A stretch of DNA of 64,000 nucleotides from Undibacterium sp. KW1 (GTDB lineage Bacteria > Pseudomonadota > Gammaproteobacteria > Burkholderiales > Burkholderiaceae_D), in the NCBI RefSeq assembly GCF_009937955.1, contig NZ_AP018439.1, positions 4,836,001 to 4,900,000 on the forward strand, given 5' to 3'. This document shows positions 35,203-43,532 of the stretch, one piece after another. A program made the position numbers and the translations under genes. The notes below the pieces were generated by a model. The model ran no database searches. It worked only from the letters and a program-made list of their open reading frames with translations, and was not told where the DNA came from. The number at the start of each line of letters is the position of its first letter. Position 1 is the first letter of the stretch.

Positions 35203-35895
35203 ATGACCGAAAGTACAGATTCCATACACCAGATACCCGTCGCGACAGATACGTGCAAACAGCGTTTAGATTTGCAAACACAGGTACAAGCGGACTTTTT
35301 TGCGGCTCTTGAAGCAGAACTGCGCAGCCTGGTGTATGACCGCCTGCTTGTTTGCCGCAAGCGGATTTTTACAGACACCATACAATTATTTCGCGCAAGG
35401 CTGGCGAAATATGTCAGCGCCATTGGGCTCTGTCTCTCGGTGGTATTGATTTCCCTGGATGGATCAACAATGCATGGCATCAGGGTTGATCTGCTACTTT
35501 TTTTCCTGTTCTCTGTCGCTTTTTTCTGCACCTGGGATACCGACAGGTTCCTGAAAACACAGGAAAAAATCATCCTGCCCTATTGGCGCCGGATTGCCAA
35601 TCTTAGTGCAGCCAAAATACTCAAGGCCCCAAAAAAAGTCTTGCCATTCACTGCAGAATATCAGTTTCGTGATGATGTCGTCTCTTGTTACCGCATCAAC
35701 ACAAACGGCAACAGGCTGGCCTGGAGCAAAGCACTGGAAGGCTGGTACTTCAGTGGACAACATGTCACCATGCTGTTCAAGAAGAAAACTTCAATCCATC
35801 CCTACCTGCTCATCATGCACGAAGCCCCGCAAGAGTTGGCCTTGTATCTGGATGCACTGAGCTTACAGTGTATTGACAGTATCCAGGCTACATAG
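35203..35895 (+). CDS. YcxB-like membrane protein
   Basis: A 230-residue protein with a hydrophilic N-terminus, two adjacent transmembrane helices (about residues 70-86, VSAIGLCLSVVLISLDG, and 97-112, DLLLFFLFSVAFFCTW), then a C-terminal domain. The FTAEYQFRDDVVSCYRINTNGNRLAWSKALEGWYFSGQHVTMLF pattern resembles the YcxB-like C-terminal domain (PH-like, with conserved Trp-Ser). The function of that family is unknown. It is downstream of the PLP lyase by 79 bp and may or may not be in the same transcript. Confidence 0.65.
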   Translation: MTESTDSIHQIPVATDTCKQRLDLQTQVQADFFAALEAELRSLVYDRLLVCRKRIFTDTIQLFRARLAKYVSAIGLCLSVVLISLDGSTMHGIRVDLLLFFLFSVAFFCTWDTDRFLKTQEKIILPYWRRIANLSAAKILKAPKKVLPFTAEYQFRDDVVSCYRINTNGNRLAWSKALEGWYFSGQHVTMLFKKKTSIHPYLLIMHEAPQELALYLDALSLQCIDSIQAT

Positions 35896-36206
35896 ATTTG
35901 AGGGGCGCGCCACGCGCACCGATTTACAATCAGTGAATGGGGCGCATGACGCATTTACCCAATTGCGAACGTCGCCACCTACATAGCAAATGCAGAACAT
36001 ATGCAATGCACCGTAAGCTGGCGGTATGCAGCACGCTATCTTCTCTAATAAAGCGTCATATAGCCTCTTGCAAAAATCTGGCGTATCCGCAAATACGCGA
36101 TATTGATATTTCAAATATAGAAAGCCCATCATGAACCAGCACAGCAAAAAGTTCTTCATGCCACACAAGGCGGCAATCGGGCCGCCCGGGGTATTGAGGA
36201 ACTATC
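35896..36206. other. Intergenic DNA with a GC-rich palindrome
   Basis: GGGGCGCGCCACGCGCAC (about 35901) and a partly matched GTGAATGGGGCGCATGACGC follow the YcxB-like gene. Similar GCGCACC/GCGCATGGCGCACC motifs recur near 43484 and 45430-45490. No gene was supported. Confidence 0.45.
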
Positions 36207-36428
36207 ATGAAAGATCTCTCTCGTGCTTTGCGCAGGCATCATGCTGCGCGCCTGAAGAAGAAACGTCAGTATTATTTTTATAGCTGGGAAGAAAAGCTCA
36301 GTGTCTTGCGCCTGGGTATGGTCTTGCATACACCAACCACCTGCAGTTGCCATATGTGCGGCAATCCGCGCAAGTATTTCAAGGAACGTACCGTGCAGGA
36401 AAAACGCTGGATGCAGGTAGTTGAATAA
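36207..36428 (+). CDS. Small CxCxxCG protein
   Basis: A 73-residue basic protein with GAGG before the ATG. The N-terminus is RRHHAARLKKKRQYYFYSW, and the C-terminal half contains HTPTTCSCHMCGNPRKYFKERTVQEKRW. The TxCSCxMCGNPRxxF pattern recurs in many bacterial small proteins and probably binds a metal through its three Cys and nearby His. No function is established. The gene is flanked by repeat-rich DNA. Confidence 0.75.
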   Translation: MKDLSRALRRHHAARLKKKRQYYFYSWEEKLSVLRLGMVLHTPTTCSCHMCGNPRKYFKERTVQEKRWMQVVE

Positions 36429-36474
36429 GCGAATGCTAGCGGTATAAGTTCAGCATAACTGCAGGCAGTCATCG

Positions 36475-36516
36475 GACAGAAACTCAGGATATAGTCTGGG
36501 TTTCTGTCATTTTCTT
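36475..36516 (+). terminator. Probable terminator hairpin
   Basis: GACAGAAACTCAG and CTGGGTTTCTGTC pair over 12 of 13 bases around a nine-base loop, followed by ATTTTCTT. It lies downstream of the CxCxxCG gene. Confidence 0.6.
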
Positions 36517-36525
36517 GCGCTACAT

Positions 36526-36558
36526 GTGTACGATTACGCGACGCCATTCGCCCCTACG
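36526..36558 (+). repeat. Degenerate dispersed palindromic repeat
   Basis: TGTACGATTACGCGACGCCA then TTCGCCCCTACG. The left arm matches the family and the right arm has decayed. Confidence 0.5.
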
Positions 36559-37039
36559 AATTGATTTGCTTCAAAATTTTGTGTGCCTCATCATGCGTAT
36601 CAGGCATGACATTGTCTGATTCAAGGGATATATTCAAATATTTAACTGCTTGGGCTCTACTTTGCTTTGTTCCTTTATGGACGCAAATTTTTGCCAAAGC
36701 AATTGCAGCGTCACCGTCGCCGCTATGTAGAGCTTTTAAAAACCAATAAGAAGCACGCTTAAAATTGCCCACATTACGATACCATGCACCGATATTCATA
36801 AAAGCGCAGATGTCCTTATTTTTTGCAGCCTTTTTATACCAGAGCAATGCTATATCCTTATTTTGAGGCACGCCGACACCTTCGTCCAGGAAATAGCCAA
36901 TAGTGTTATAGGCATAAATTTCGCCCTGATTGGCCGCTAAATGTAGCAATTCAAAAGCTTTCTCGTTTTCTCCGCCGTCCCATGCATCGTTGGCCTGGTC
37001 AAATAAACTTTGAGATGAATTCTCGTCCGCCTTAATCAT
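36554..37039 (-). CDS. Sel1-like repeat (TPR-like) protein
   Basis: I choose the ATG at 37039, giving 161 residues. Sel1-like repeats are visible: AFELLHLAANQGEIYAYNTIGYFLDEGVGVPQNKDIALLWYKKAAKNKD and the following AFMNIGAWYRNVGNFKRASYWFLKALHSGDGDAAIALAKI. Each unit is a helix pair with the A-x-x-x-x-G-x-x-Y signature. There is no signal peptide, so it is probably cytosolic. Sel1 proteins act as scaffolds, and the partner is unknown. Confidence 0.8.
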   Translation of the reverse strand: MIKADENSSQSLFDQANDAWDGGENEKAFELLHLAANQGEIYAYNTIGYFLDEGVGVPQNKDIALLWYKKAAKNKDICAFMNIGAWYRNVGNFKRASYWFLKALHSGDGDAAIALAKICVHKGTKQSRAQAVKYLNISLESDNVMPDTHDEAHKILKQINS

Positions 37040-37110
37040 CGCATTTTCTTTCAATTCAATTTAGATGACACGTAGAGACATAAAAATATCAATAGTCATC
37101 ATAAAGTCAT

Positions 37111-37146
37111 GAGTACGATTACGCTTTGTTAATTGTACCTACACGG
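37111..37146 (+). repeat. Dispersed palindromic repeat
   Basis: GAGTACGATTACGCTTTGTT then AATTGTACCTACACGGG, a slightly diverged copy. Confidence 0.6.
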
Positions 37147-37153
37147 GTTAAAT

Positions 37154-38539
37154 TTATTGTTGCAGTATCCAACCAGACATAGCTTCTAAGGCTGTAGGTG
37201 ACAAAGTTTCGTCGATTTTTCCGTATTCAGCCGATGAACCGGTGGTCGCGGTTTGGAACAGATGGTTTAGTTTAGGCAGTTCTTTGATCACGACGTTTTT
37301 GTTTGCTTTCATATTGGCACGAATGCCATCGAGATTCATTTTAGCGGGAACTTGCAGATCCAATTCGCCATTCAAAACCAGTGTTGCTTGCTTCACTTTC
37401 GCCAGGGTCGGTGCGGGGTCGTATTTGATAAATGCTCTAAACCAGGGCCTTTCCAATCTGCTTAATTGTTTTGCTCCTGCGCCCTTGTCCAGATCGCCGT
37501 TTTTTTCCGCTTGGTCGAAATATGCTTTCAGTCGCTCGCTGATCGTCTTGTTGTCTGCACCTGAATTCATAATGGAATAGGCTTCACGAAATACTTTCTG
37601 AGCTTTCTCGACTTCGGCTTGGCTCTCACCATTGGCAAGTAAAGTTAGTCGACTCTGTTCCAGTAGTACAGCATCGGTGCGTACGCCAGGACCTGCCATC
37701 AAAACAATAAATTTCAGTTTGGGATTGTTTGCTGCCAGCATGGGCGCGATCAGACCACCCTCGGAATGGCCTATCACTCCCAGTTTGTCCTGGTTGATTT
37801 CAGAGTGGGTGCGCAGATAATCGACTGCTGCCTGGGCATCGTCGGCAAAGTCAAAGGTCGTAGCACTCTTGTAATCGCCTGTCGATGCTGCGATGCCGCG
37901 TTTATCGTAGCGCAGCACCGCGATCCCTTGTGTGCTTAAATGATCTGCCAACACCAGAAAAAATTTATGGTCTTTAATTGTCTCATCTCTATCATTGGGA
38001 CCTGATCCATGCACCAAAACGACTGCGGGAAATGGACCTTTTCCTTGCGGTAGCGTCAGTGTGCCCGCCAAACTTATCTTGACTTTTGCATTTTGAAAAC
38101 TCACATCTTTACTCGAATAGTTGCGCGGGCTTTTTGCTATTGCTTCTTCCTGCGGGCGCCTTTGCGTTTGTGCAGCTAAGGCTTCGGCGTCTAAACGCGT
38201 AAGCTTAAGTTTGAGTGACTGCCCTTGTGTCCATGTACCGAGCCATGCTTTCTGGGTCTCGTCCCATTTTGCTTCGTAGTTGGCGTTGTACTTCGCAATG
38301 CTAAAACGCATGAAATTTTCTCGAGCTTCTACTTTGTCGGCTTTAATGGTTTCCTTGTCGTCGTCAGGACTGATGATATTGACTTCGTGTTGGCCTGATG
38401 GTGTCTTAGTGAAGAAAATATTCAGACGAATCATGCCTTCTATTGAACCTGTCCAATCTCCCACGGGGTCTTCCGCGAATGCAGGCAGACTGGCTGACAA
38501 GGCGAACAGCGTGCCGCAAGTGATGAGAAGCTTTTTCAT
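37154..38539 (-). CDS. Secreted alpha/beta hydrolase (S9/dienelactone-like)
   Basis: A 461-residue protein with a signal peptide (MKKLLITCGTLFALSASLPAFAED). An N-terminal beta domain (about 25-140, GDWTGSIEG ... GTWTQG) precedes an alpha/beta-hydrolase domain. The oxyanion region is VVLVHGSGPNDRDE, the nucleophile elbow is GVIGHSEGG with Ser259, followed by Asp in VLNGELDLQVP, and His in LNHLFQTA. This two-domain layout is common in periplasmic serine hydrolases annotated as S9-like peptidases or esterases. The specific substrate is unknown. Confidence 0.87.
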   Translation of the reverse strand: MKKLLITCGTLFALSASLPAFAEDPVGDWTGSIEGMIRLNIFFTKTPSGQHEVNIISPDDDKETIKADKVEARENFMRFSIAKYNANYEAKWDETQKAWLGTWTQGQSLKLKLTRLDAEALAAQTQRRPQEEAIAKSPRNYSSKDVSFQNAKVKISLAGTLTLPQGKGPFPAVVLVHGSGPNDRDETIKDHKFFLVLADHLSTQGIAVLRYDKRGIAASTGDYKSATTFDFADDAQAAVDYLRTHSEINQDKLGVIGHSEGGLIAPMLAANNPKLKFIVLMAGPGVRTDAVLLEQSRLTLLANGESQAEVEKAQKVFREAYSIMNSGADNKTISERLKAYFDQAEKNGDLDKGAGAKQLSRLERPWFRAFIKYDPAPTLAKVKQATLVLNGELDLQVPAKMNLDGIRANMKANKNVVIKELPKLNHLFQTATTGSSAEYGKIDETLSPTALEAMSGWILQQ

Positions 38540-38599
38540 CTGGTATTCTTTCTAAGAGGTTGTTGCAAGCGCGGGGGTAGGTTTGACATACATACATTT

Positions 38600-38636
38600 T
38601 CAGCCCGGCGGGTAATTTCGCTTTTCTAATCGTACC
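38600..38636 (-). repeat. Degenerate half palindromic repeat
   Basis: GGTAATTTCGCTTTTC then TAATCGTACC is recognisable as a damaged copy. It lies at the probable left boundary of the IS110 element. Confidence 0.4.
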
Positions 38637-38709
38637 TTGTATTATGACGCTTTCGGTAGTTATTCGTTAATATAGCGACCAACAAGTTCTTGGTAGGCAT
38701 ATCAAGATC

Positions 38710-38777
38710 GAGTGACTGGATGCCGCATCGTACCTTTGGTTTGAAACCTGCAACGTAGATTCCCGCACCAGTCACTC
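38710..38777 (+). ncRNA. Candidate IS110 bridge-RNA region
   Basis: The 220 bp upstream of the transposase is non-coding and contains the GAGTGACTGG/CCAGTCACTC stem with a 48-nt interior. IS110-group elements encode a bridge RNA here that guides target choice. The identity is inferred. Its target and donor loops were not resolved. Confidence 0.3.
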
Positions 38778-38860
38778 ACCCCTCGTCTTAAATCGGACAG
38801 TATCTTTGGCCCAGCATGCTGGCAGCCCGCATTCACAAGGTTGGTTATCAGAGGATTTGT

Positions 38861-39826
38861 ATGCATGATTTTCATTTAGGAATTGATGTCGCGAAGCTGA
38901 AATTAGATTGTACTTTGCGCCTGACATCTGGCAAATTTCGCCATAAGGTGGTTCAGAACAACCAACAAGGATTCCAGGACTTAGGCGTCTGGCTCAACAA
39001 GCAAGGTGCATCAATTGCCCATGTCTGCATGGAAGCTACTGGCGTCTATTGGGAGGCCGTGGCATACTATTTTGTTCAACATAAATTTCCTGTCAGTGTG
39101 GTCAACCCTGCGCAAATTAAGGCTTTCGGCGTTTCTCGCTTGGTCAGAACCAAGACAGACAAGATAGATGCGCAACTGATTGCTGAATTTTCTTTTGAGC
39201 GCAAGCCTGAACTTTGGATCGCACCGTCATTGGCAGAACAATCTTTACGCGCCATGGTGTTGCGCCTCGACGCGTTACAAGTCATGCGGACACAAGAGCT
39301 GAACCGGCTCGACGTCGCCCGTGATGCCATTCGACAAGGAATAGTTGATCATATCGAATGGCTGGATAAAGAAATCAAGTCACTTATCAGGTCTATCAAC
39401 GACCATATGAACAACGATCCAGATTTAAAAGACAAGCAGAAATTATTAGACAGTATTCCTGGACTCGGTGACCGCACGATCGCTGTATTGCTCTCCTACT
39501 ATGCTGATACTAAACGTTTTACTTCGGTGAAGAGGGCGGTGGCCTTTGCTGGTCTTGACCCGCAGCACCATGAGTCTGGCAGCAGCGTCTGTCGAAAAAC
39601 AAAAATGTCAAAGGTCGGACACACTTTTATCCGTAAAGCACTCTATATGCCTGCCATGGTGACTTTGTATCGAACTACCTGGGGTAAGGCTTTCCAACAA
39701 CGATTAGCTGCTGCTGGAAAACCTCCCAAGCTCATTATTGGCGCTATGATGCGAAAGCTGGTTCATGTCGCCTTAGGCGTATTGAAATCCGGCAAACCAT
39801 TCGATGCTAGCTTACATTTAGCTTGA
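38861..39826 (+). CDS. IS110-family transposase (DEDD recombinase)
   Basis: The ATG at 38861 (AGAGG upstream) gives 321 residues. The N-terminal RuvC-like domain has LGIDVAKLKLD (first Asp), CMEATGVYWEA (Glu), and TDKIDAQLIAEFS (Asp-x-x-Asp), matching the DEDD tetrad of the family. The C-terminal domain has LDSIPGLGDRTIAVLL, FAGLDPQHHESGSS and RKALYMPAM, with a conserved Ser region. Length is normal (about 320-340). It looks intact and may be active. Confidence 0.93.
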   Translation: MHDFHLGIDVAKLKLDCTLRLTSGKFRHKVVQNNQQGFQDLGVWLNKQGASIAHVCMEATGVYWEAVAYYFVQHKFPVSVVNPAQIKAFGVSRLVRTKTDKIDAQLIAEFSFERKPELWIAPSLAEQSLRAMVLRLDALQVMRTQELNRLDVARDAIRQGIVDHIEWLDKEIKSLIRSINDHMNNDPDLKDKQKLLDSIPGLGDRTIAVLLSYYADTKRFTSVKRAVAFAGLDPQHHESGSSVCRKTKMSKVGHTFIRKALYMPAMVTLYRTTWGKAFQQRLAAAGKPPKLIIGAMMRKLVHVALGVLKSGKPFDASLHLA

Positions 39827-39855
39827 CCGGAATAACAGTATCTACAAACAATGCC

Positions 39856-40149
39856 TTAGGACGCCGACAAAATCTCCAGCAGCCGCGCAAAGCCTGCTGG
39901 GATTTCATGCATCTGTTCGGGTGAATAAAGCACATTCAAGACCTGATCCTCCGCATCAAGATCAACGACGTCAATCGCCAGCCAGTCTTTGGACCAGAAA
40001 TCGATCGCGCCGATTTTGGAGGATGATGAAAATTCCAGTCTTTTCAAATCACCAAAATCCCCTTCCAGATATTCAGTCCAGGTCAGGACATAGGAAGCGG
40101 GGATCAGAGGTTCTACAAGTTCCTTGAAGTAAGCAAGGTGTTCGTTCAT
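39856..40149 (-). CDS. Small acidic hypothetical protein
   Basis: A 97-residue product from the ATG at 40149. Upstream in-frame sequence overlaps the next gene and looks non-coding. The protein is acidic with Trp/Tyr/Phe-rich beta segments (SYVLTWTEYLEGDFGDLKRLEFSS, WLAIDVVDLDAEDQVLNVLYS) and a C-terminal amphipathic helix. The composition resembles small immunity-type proteins but no family is recognised. It is the first gene to the right of the IS110 element. Confidence 0.6.
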   Translation of the reverse strand: MNEHLAYFKELVEPLIPASYVLTWTEYLEGDFGDLKRLEFSSSSKIGAIDFWSKDWLAIDVVDLDAEDQVLNVLYSPEQMHEIPAGFARLLEILSAS

Positions 40150-40213
40150 ATACTGGTGGACTGTAACAGTGGAAATCGGGAACACGCATCTTATCCTGAA
40201 CCTGTCGCCGGTG

Positions 40214-40810
40214 TCACAAATACGGAGTGATATTGCGCATGGTGCGCTGTATATAGTCTTCTTTCTCACCGACTGGTGCAACATAGTGGATGGCGCTTTC
40301 TGCTGCTTCTGTTCCTGCCAGGCGGGCAATGACCCAGGCAGACAGGTATTGCGAAGCCAGGCAGCCACCTGCAGTGGCGACATTGTCTTTGGCGAAGAAG
40401 GGCTGGTTCAAGACTTCAATACCTGCTGCCTGCACCCAGGGTTTGGTGGTAAGGTCAGTGCAGGCTGGCACGCTGCCCAGCAAACCCAGTTTGGCCAGCA
40501 CCAGCGTGCCTGAACACTGTGCGCCCAGGATTTGCCGGGCTGGGTCAAGCCGCAATTGCGCCATCAGGGCGGCGTTTTCCACCACTTCTCGGGTGCGCAT
40601 GCCACTGCCGATGATGACGGCATCTGCTGCATTTGCTTCCTGCAGGGATATCTGCGACTCCAGCAAGAGCCCATTCATGGAACGAACCTGCGTTGCAGGA
40701 CTGGCGATGGACACACGCCAGCCTGGCGTCTTGATGCGGTTCAAAATACCCAGAGCGATCAGGGAATCAAGTTCATTAAAACCTTCAAATGTCAGGATGG
40801 CGATGTGCAT
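40214..40810 (-). CDS. DJ-1/PfpI-family protein
   Basis: The ATG at 40810 gives 198 residues. It shows the class I glutamine-amidotransferase-like fold: MHIAILTFEGFNELDSLIALGIL (Glu in the first loop), AADAVIIGSGMRTREV, and nucleophile elbow LGAQCSGTLVLAKLG with Cys99. Members act as isonitrile hydratase, glyoxalase-like or chaperone-type enzymes, so the exact function is open. It is divergent from a MocR regulator 87 bp away, which probably controls it. Confidence 0.88.
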   Translation of the reverse strand: MHIAILTFEGFNELDSLIALGILNRIKTPGWRVSIASPATQVRSMNGLLLESQISLQEANAADAVIIGSGMRTREVVENAALMAQLRLDPARQILGAQCSGTLVLAKLGLLGSVPACTDLTTKPWVQAAGIEVLNQPFFAKDNVATAGGCLASQYLSAWVIARLAGTEAAESAIHYVAPVGEKEDYIQRTMRNITPYL

Positions 40811-40864
40811 AATCTCTCTTTGGGTTTGCAATGGCGATGAGGCATAATATGCTGGCAAAACAAT

Positions 40865-40880
40865 ACAATCAAATAATTGT
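40865..40880. promoter_or_regulatory. Candidate operator between DJ-1 and MocR genes
   Basis: ACAAT-CAAATA-ATTGT is an inverted repeat in the 87-bp divergent intergenic region, close to the MocR start. It is a possible MocR site; MocR proteins more often use direct repeats, so confidence is low. Confidence 0.35.
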
Positions 40881-40897
40881 CATGGATACGCTTTAGT

Positions 40898-42232
40898 ATG
40901 CCGCTGAGCCGCTATAAACAACTCGTCGATACAATCGCCAGCGAGATACGTTCTGGCCGCCTGGCGCCAGGCACCCGCCTGCCCACGCACCGCAAACTTG
41001 CGGCAACACATGGTCTGGCGCTGGTCACGGCCAGCCGCGTGTATGCCGAACTCGAAACCATGGGCCTGGTCAGTGGTGAAACCGGGCGTGGTACCTTTGT
41101 GCGTGAAACGACGCTTTCACCCGGCATGGGCATAGACCAACATGCGACTGCGACGGGGATGACTGACCTTAATTTTAATTATCCATCCCTGCCGGGCCAG
41201 GCAGAATTATTGCGCGCCGCCTTGCGCCAGTTAGCATCTTCAGGCGACATAGATGCACTGCTGCGTTATCAGCCGCATGGCGGCAGGCAGCATGAGCGTG
41301 CCGCCATGGCCCGCCATCTTGCCAGTCGTGGCGTTGATGTCAGGGCTGAGCAGCTAGCCATCGTCAGCGGTGCGCAACATGGGCTGGCAGTGACCGCCAT
41401 GGCTTTGCTGCAACCGGGTGACGTGGTCGCTGTGGATGCGCTGACTTATCCTGGTTTCAAAGTTGTTGCACAAGCACAGCATCTGGAATTGTTGCCGATC
41501 GCAATGGGCAAAGACGGCCCCAACCTGAACGCGCTGGAAAAACTATGCAGGCAACGCAAAGTGCGGGCGGTATATACCATGCCCACCATGCATAACCCCC
41601 TGGGCCTGGTCATGGGTCTGGCATGGCGGCAAGAGCTGGTGCGCATCGCCCGCAAGCATGGCTTGCTGATCATGGAAGATGCTGCCTATGCGTTTCTGGC
41701 GACCAGGCCACCTGCACCACTGGCAGCACTGGCACCTGAGCTGACGGTGTATATATCAGGATTTTCCAAGAATATTTCTACCGGGCTCAGGGTGGGTTAT
41801 GTCGCAGCACCCACGCAACACCTGCCCGCGATTGAACGTGCGATAAGGGCCACGACCTGGAACACGCCTGCCTTAATGACCAGCCTGGTGTGCAACTGGC
41901 TGGGCGATGGCACGGTAGCCCGCCTTGAAAAAGAAAAGCGTGCCGATGCAAAATCCCGGCAGGCACTGGCGGGAAAAATACTGAATGGATTTGATTACAT
42001 CAGCCACCCGGCATCGTATTTTATCTGGCTGCCCCTACCCGCAGAGCTGCGCGCAGATCAGATAGCCATGGCACTGGAACGTGAGCAGATTGCCGTCTCA
42101 ACGGCAGAACCTTTTGCGACCACAGAACAGGTGCCGCATGCCTTGCGTTTGGCACTGGGTTCGGTTGATATGGATATGCTGAAGCTGGCGCTGGAGAAAG
42201 TGAAGCATATAGTCAATCACTTTTCGTATTAA
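40898..42232 (+). CDS. MocR-type PLP-dependent regulator
   Basis: The ATG at 40898 gives 444 residues. It is a fusion of an N-terminal GntR winged helix (YKQLVDTIASEIRSGRLAPGTRLPTHRKLAATHGLALVTASRVYAELETMGLV) to a C-terminal aminotransferase-like domain. PLP Lys291 is in ISGFSKNISTGLRVGY, and DAAYAFLAT carries the cofactor Asp region. MocR/PdxR-type regulators sense PLP or amino-acid intermediates. It is divergent from the DJ-1 gene, which is its likely target. Confidence 0.9.
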   Translation: MPLSRYKQLVDTIASEIRSGRLAPGTRLPTHRKLAATHGLALVTASRVYAELETMGLVSGETGRGTFVRETTLSPGMGIDQHATATGMTDLNFNYPSLPGQAELLRAALRQLASSGDIDALLRYQPHGGRQHERAAMARHLASRGVDVRAEQLAIVSGAQHGLAVTAMALLQPGDVVAVDALTYPGFKVVAQAQHLELLPIAMGKDGPNLNALEKLCRQRKVRAVYTMPTMHNPLGLVMGLAWRQELVRIARKHGLLIMEDAAYAFLATRPPAPLAALAPELTVYISGFSKNISTGLRVGYVAAPTQHLPAIERAIRATTWNTPALMTSLVCNWLGDGTVARLEKEKRADAKSRQALAGKILNGFDYISHPASYFIWLPLPAELRADQIAMALEREQIAVSTAEPFATTEQVPHALRLALGSVDMDMLKLALEKVKHIVNHFSY

Positions 42233-42323
42233 AACTGATGAGAGCGATCTGCTCTACCTACATTGTCACCTGCATTCACTTTCACGCCTGAGTGGATTCT
42301 TGGCCAAATCGTGGCACCAATTT

Positions 42324-42728
42324 TTAATCTACCGACCACCACAATTCAAGCGAGAAATAGCGATTATCAGAACGACGAACCATTGAGAAAGTAACTTCCA
42401 TATCCCATCCCTTATCATCTGTTGTCATCACTATTTCATCATATTCAAGATCGGCTTGCAGCATAGTAATGAAAGTGCTTGCCAGTAAAACTGATTCTTC
42501 ATTCGCCTCTTTGATACCATAATGCTGTTCACTCTGGCTTTGTTGCAAGAACCTGGCAAATTCTTTCACTTCTAATGTATTTAAAACTGCGTCTCCCGGC
42601 TTAAGCATACGACTGTGTGCTTGTCTAGACGCCTCTGTGTATGTGTAAAGGAGCCCGCCTTGATCATACTCGACGTCCGATTTTTCTTGTAAGACTTCAA
42701 GCAATTGAAGTAAATCCGTTTTTAGCAT
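42324..42728 (-). CDS. Hypothetical protein
   Basis: A 134-residue acidic soluble protein. An N-terminal helix (MLKTDLLQLLEVLQEKSDVEYD) precedes a mixed region with Tyr-rich and Met-rich segments and a C-terminal beta-rich part ending SLELWWSVD. No family is recognised. It is one of three unrecognised minus-strand genes in a row (42324-44447) with small gaps, and these may be a unit. Confidence 0.6.
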   Translation of the reverse strand: MLKTDLLQLLEVLQEKSDVEYDQGGLLYTYTEASRQAHSRMLKPGDAVLNTLEVKEFARFLQQSQSEQHYGIKEANEESVLLASTFITMLQADLEYDEIVMTTDDKGWDMEVTFSMVRRSDNRYFSLELWWSVD

Positions 42729-42755
42729 GCGCTTCTTTCTGTATATACAAGCGTT

Positions 42756-43307
42756 CTAACATTCAAGCCGCTGCAGCATGAAATCAACGAAGGCATCCAG
42801 CGTCGGTTGTGGCCCGGCACCCAGATTGGCATTTGTCCCCATGGCATCAATCTCGCGCAAAACCGTACCACCACCCATGGAGGTTTGGCCCAGTACATAG
42901 TAACGGATATGCTGGCTGGCCTTGTTACGCACGATGCCCGAGAAATGCGGTGCCAGCACCCAAGTGCCTGCGCTTTGCTTGACTTCTTCCAGCGACTTGC
43001 CCGTCAGGTCAACCGGCGTGGCCTGGGGATAAGCCAGCACCAACAAAGTATGGCTGGCATCAAGTTCACACTGATGCCAGCGGTATTGCGTGGCTTCTTC
43101 CTGCAAGCTGGGTATTTCCTGCGCTTTGCAGCCAAGGTGATAAAACAGGTAGTGGGAATTTTCGTCGGCTTTTTCGACAATATCAAACAATTGCGCGGCC
43201 TGGCGAAAGACATAGTGCGGCAATATCTGGTAGGCGATGTTATAAGACAATTGCTCCAGCGAAGTGCGTGCAGGTGGCTTGCTTTTGAAAAAGTCGAATA
43301 GTCCCAT
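42756..43307 (-). CDS. Hypothetical protein
   Basis: The ATG at 43307 gives 183 residues, beginning MGLFDFFKSKPPA. This Phe/Lys-rich opening is common in small cytoplasmic proteins of Gram-negatives. The body is helical with a Tyr-rich segment (HYVFRQAAQLFDIVEKADENSHYLFYHLG) and a beta part (CELDASHTLLVLAYPQ). No known catalytic motif was found. The flanking minus-strand genes are equally unrecognised. Confidence 0.65.
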   Translation of the reverse strand: MGLFDFFKSKPPARTSLEQLSYNIAYQILPHYVFRQAAQLFDIVEKADENSHYLFYHLGCKAQEIPSLQEEATQYRWHQCELDASHTLLVLAYPQATPVDLTGKSLEEVKQSAGTWVLAPHFSGIVRNKASQHIRYYVLGQTSMGGGTVLREIDAMGTNANLGAGPQPTLDAFVDFMLQRLEC

Positions 43308-43376
43308 GGTGTGGCCCCGGATTTTTTGTATGTTTTCTCTTTGCCTCGCAAGAGACAGGATTGCAGATGAAACCAT

Positions 43377-43532
43377 ACGGGCGGGAGTTTTGTCAATTAG
43401 TCAGGTCGGACATGTGGGCAACAGTGGCAATTTCCTTGTTGGGGACGCCGTGCGCGCCAGGTTTATTGATGACAAAGACTGGTGCGCATGGCGCACCCTA
43501 CAAGATCGTATTTCCTATCGCAAGGCTAACTA
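43377..43532. other. Intergenic DNA with GCGCACC repeat
   Basis: The non-coding gap holds GGTGCGCATGGCGCACCCTA (about 43480), a palindrome also seen near 35905, 45430 and 45478. Confidence 0.5.

Larger units (their letters stand above)
38637..39855 (+). mobile_element. IS110-family insertion sequence
   Basis: The transposase at 38861 is flanked by about 220 bp upstream and under 30 bp before the next gene's stop downstream. Boundaries are uncertain. A 9-bp repeat ACAGTATCT occurs at 38797 and again at 39835. A 10-bp inverted repeat GAGTGACTGG/CCAGTCACTC (38710 and 38768) in the upstream region could be part of a structured non-coding RNA. IS110-group elements carry such an RNA at the left end. 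Confidence 0.6.

Noticed and set aside
38797..39843. ACAGTATCT direct repeats as exact IS110 ends
   Set aside because: A 9-bp match can be chance, and this boundary would leave only 64 bp of upstream DNA, too short for the expected left-end non-coding RNA. True ends are unresolved.
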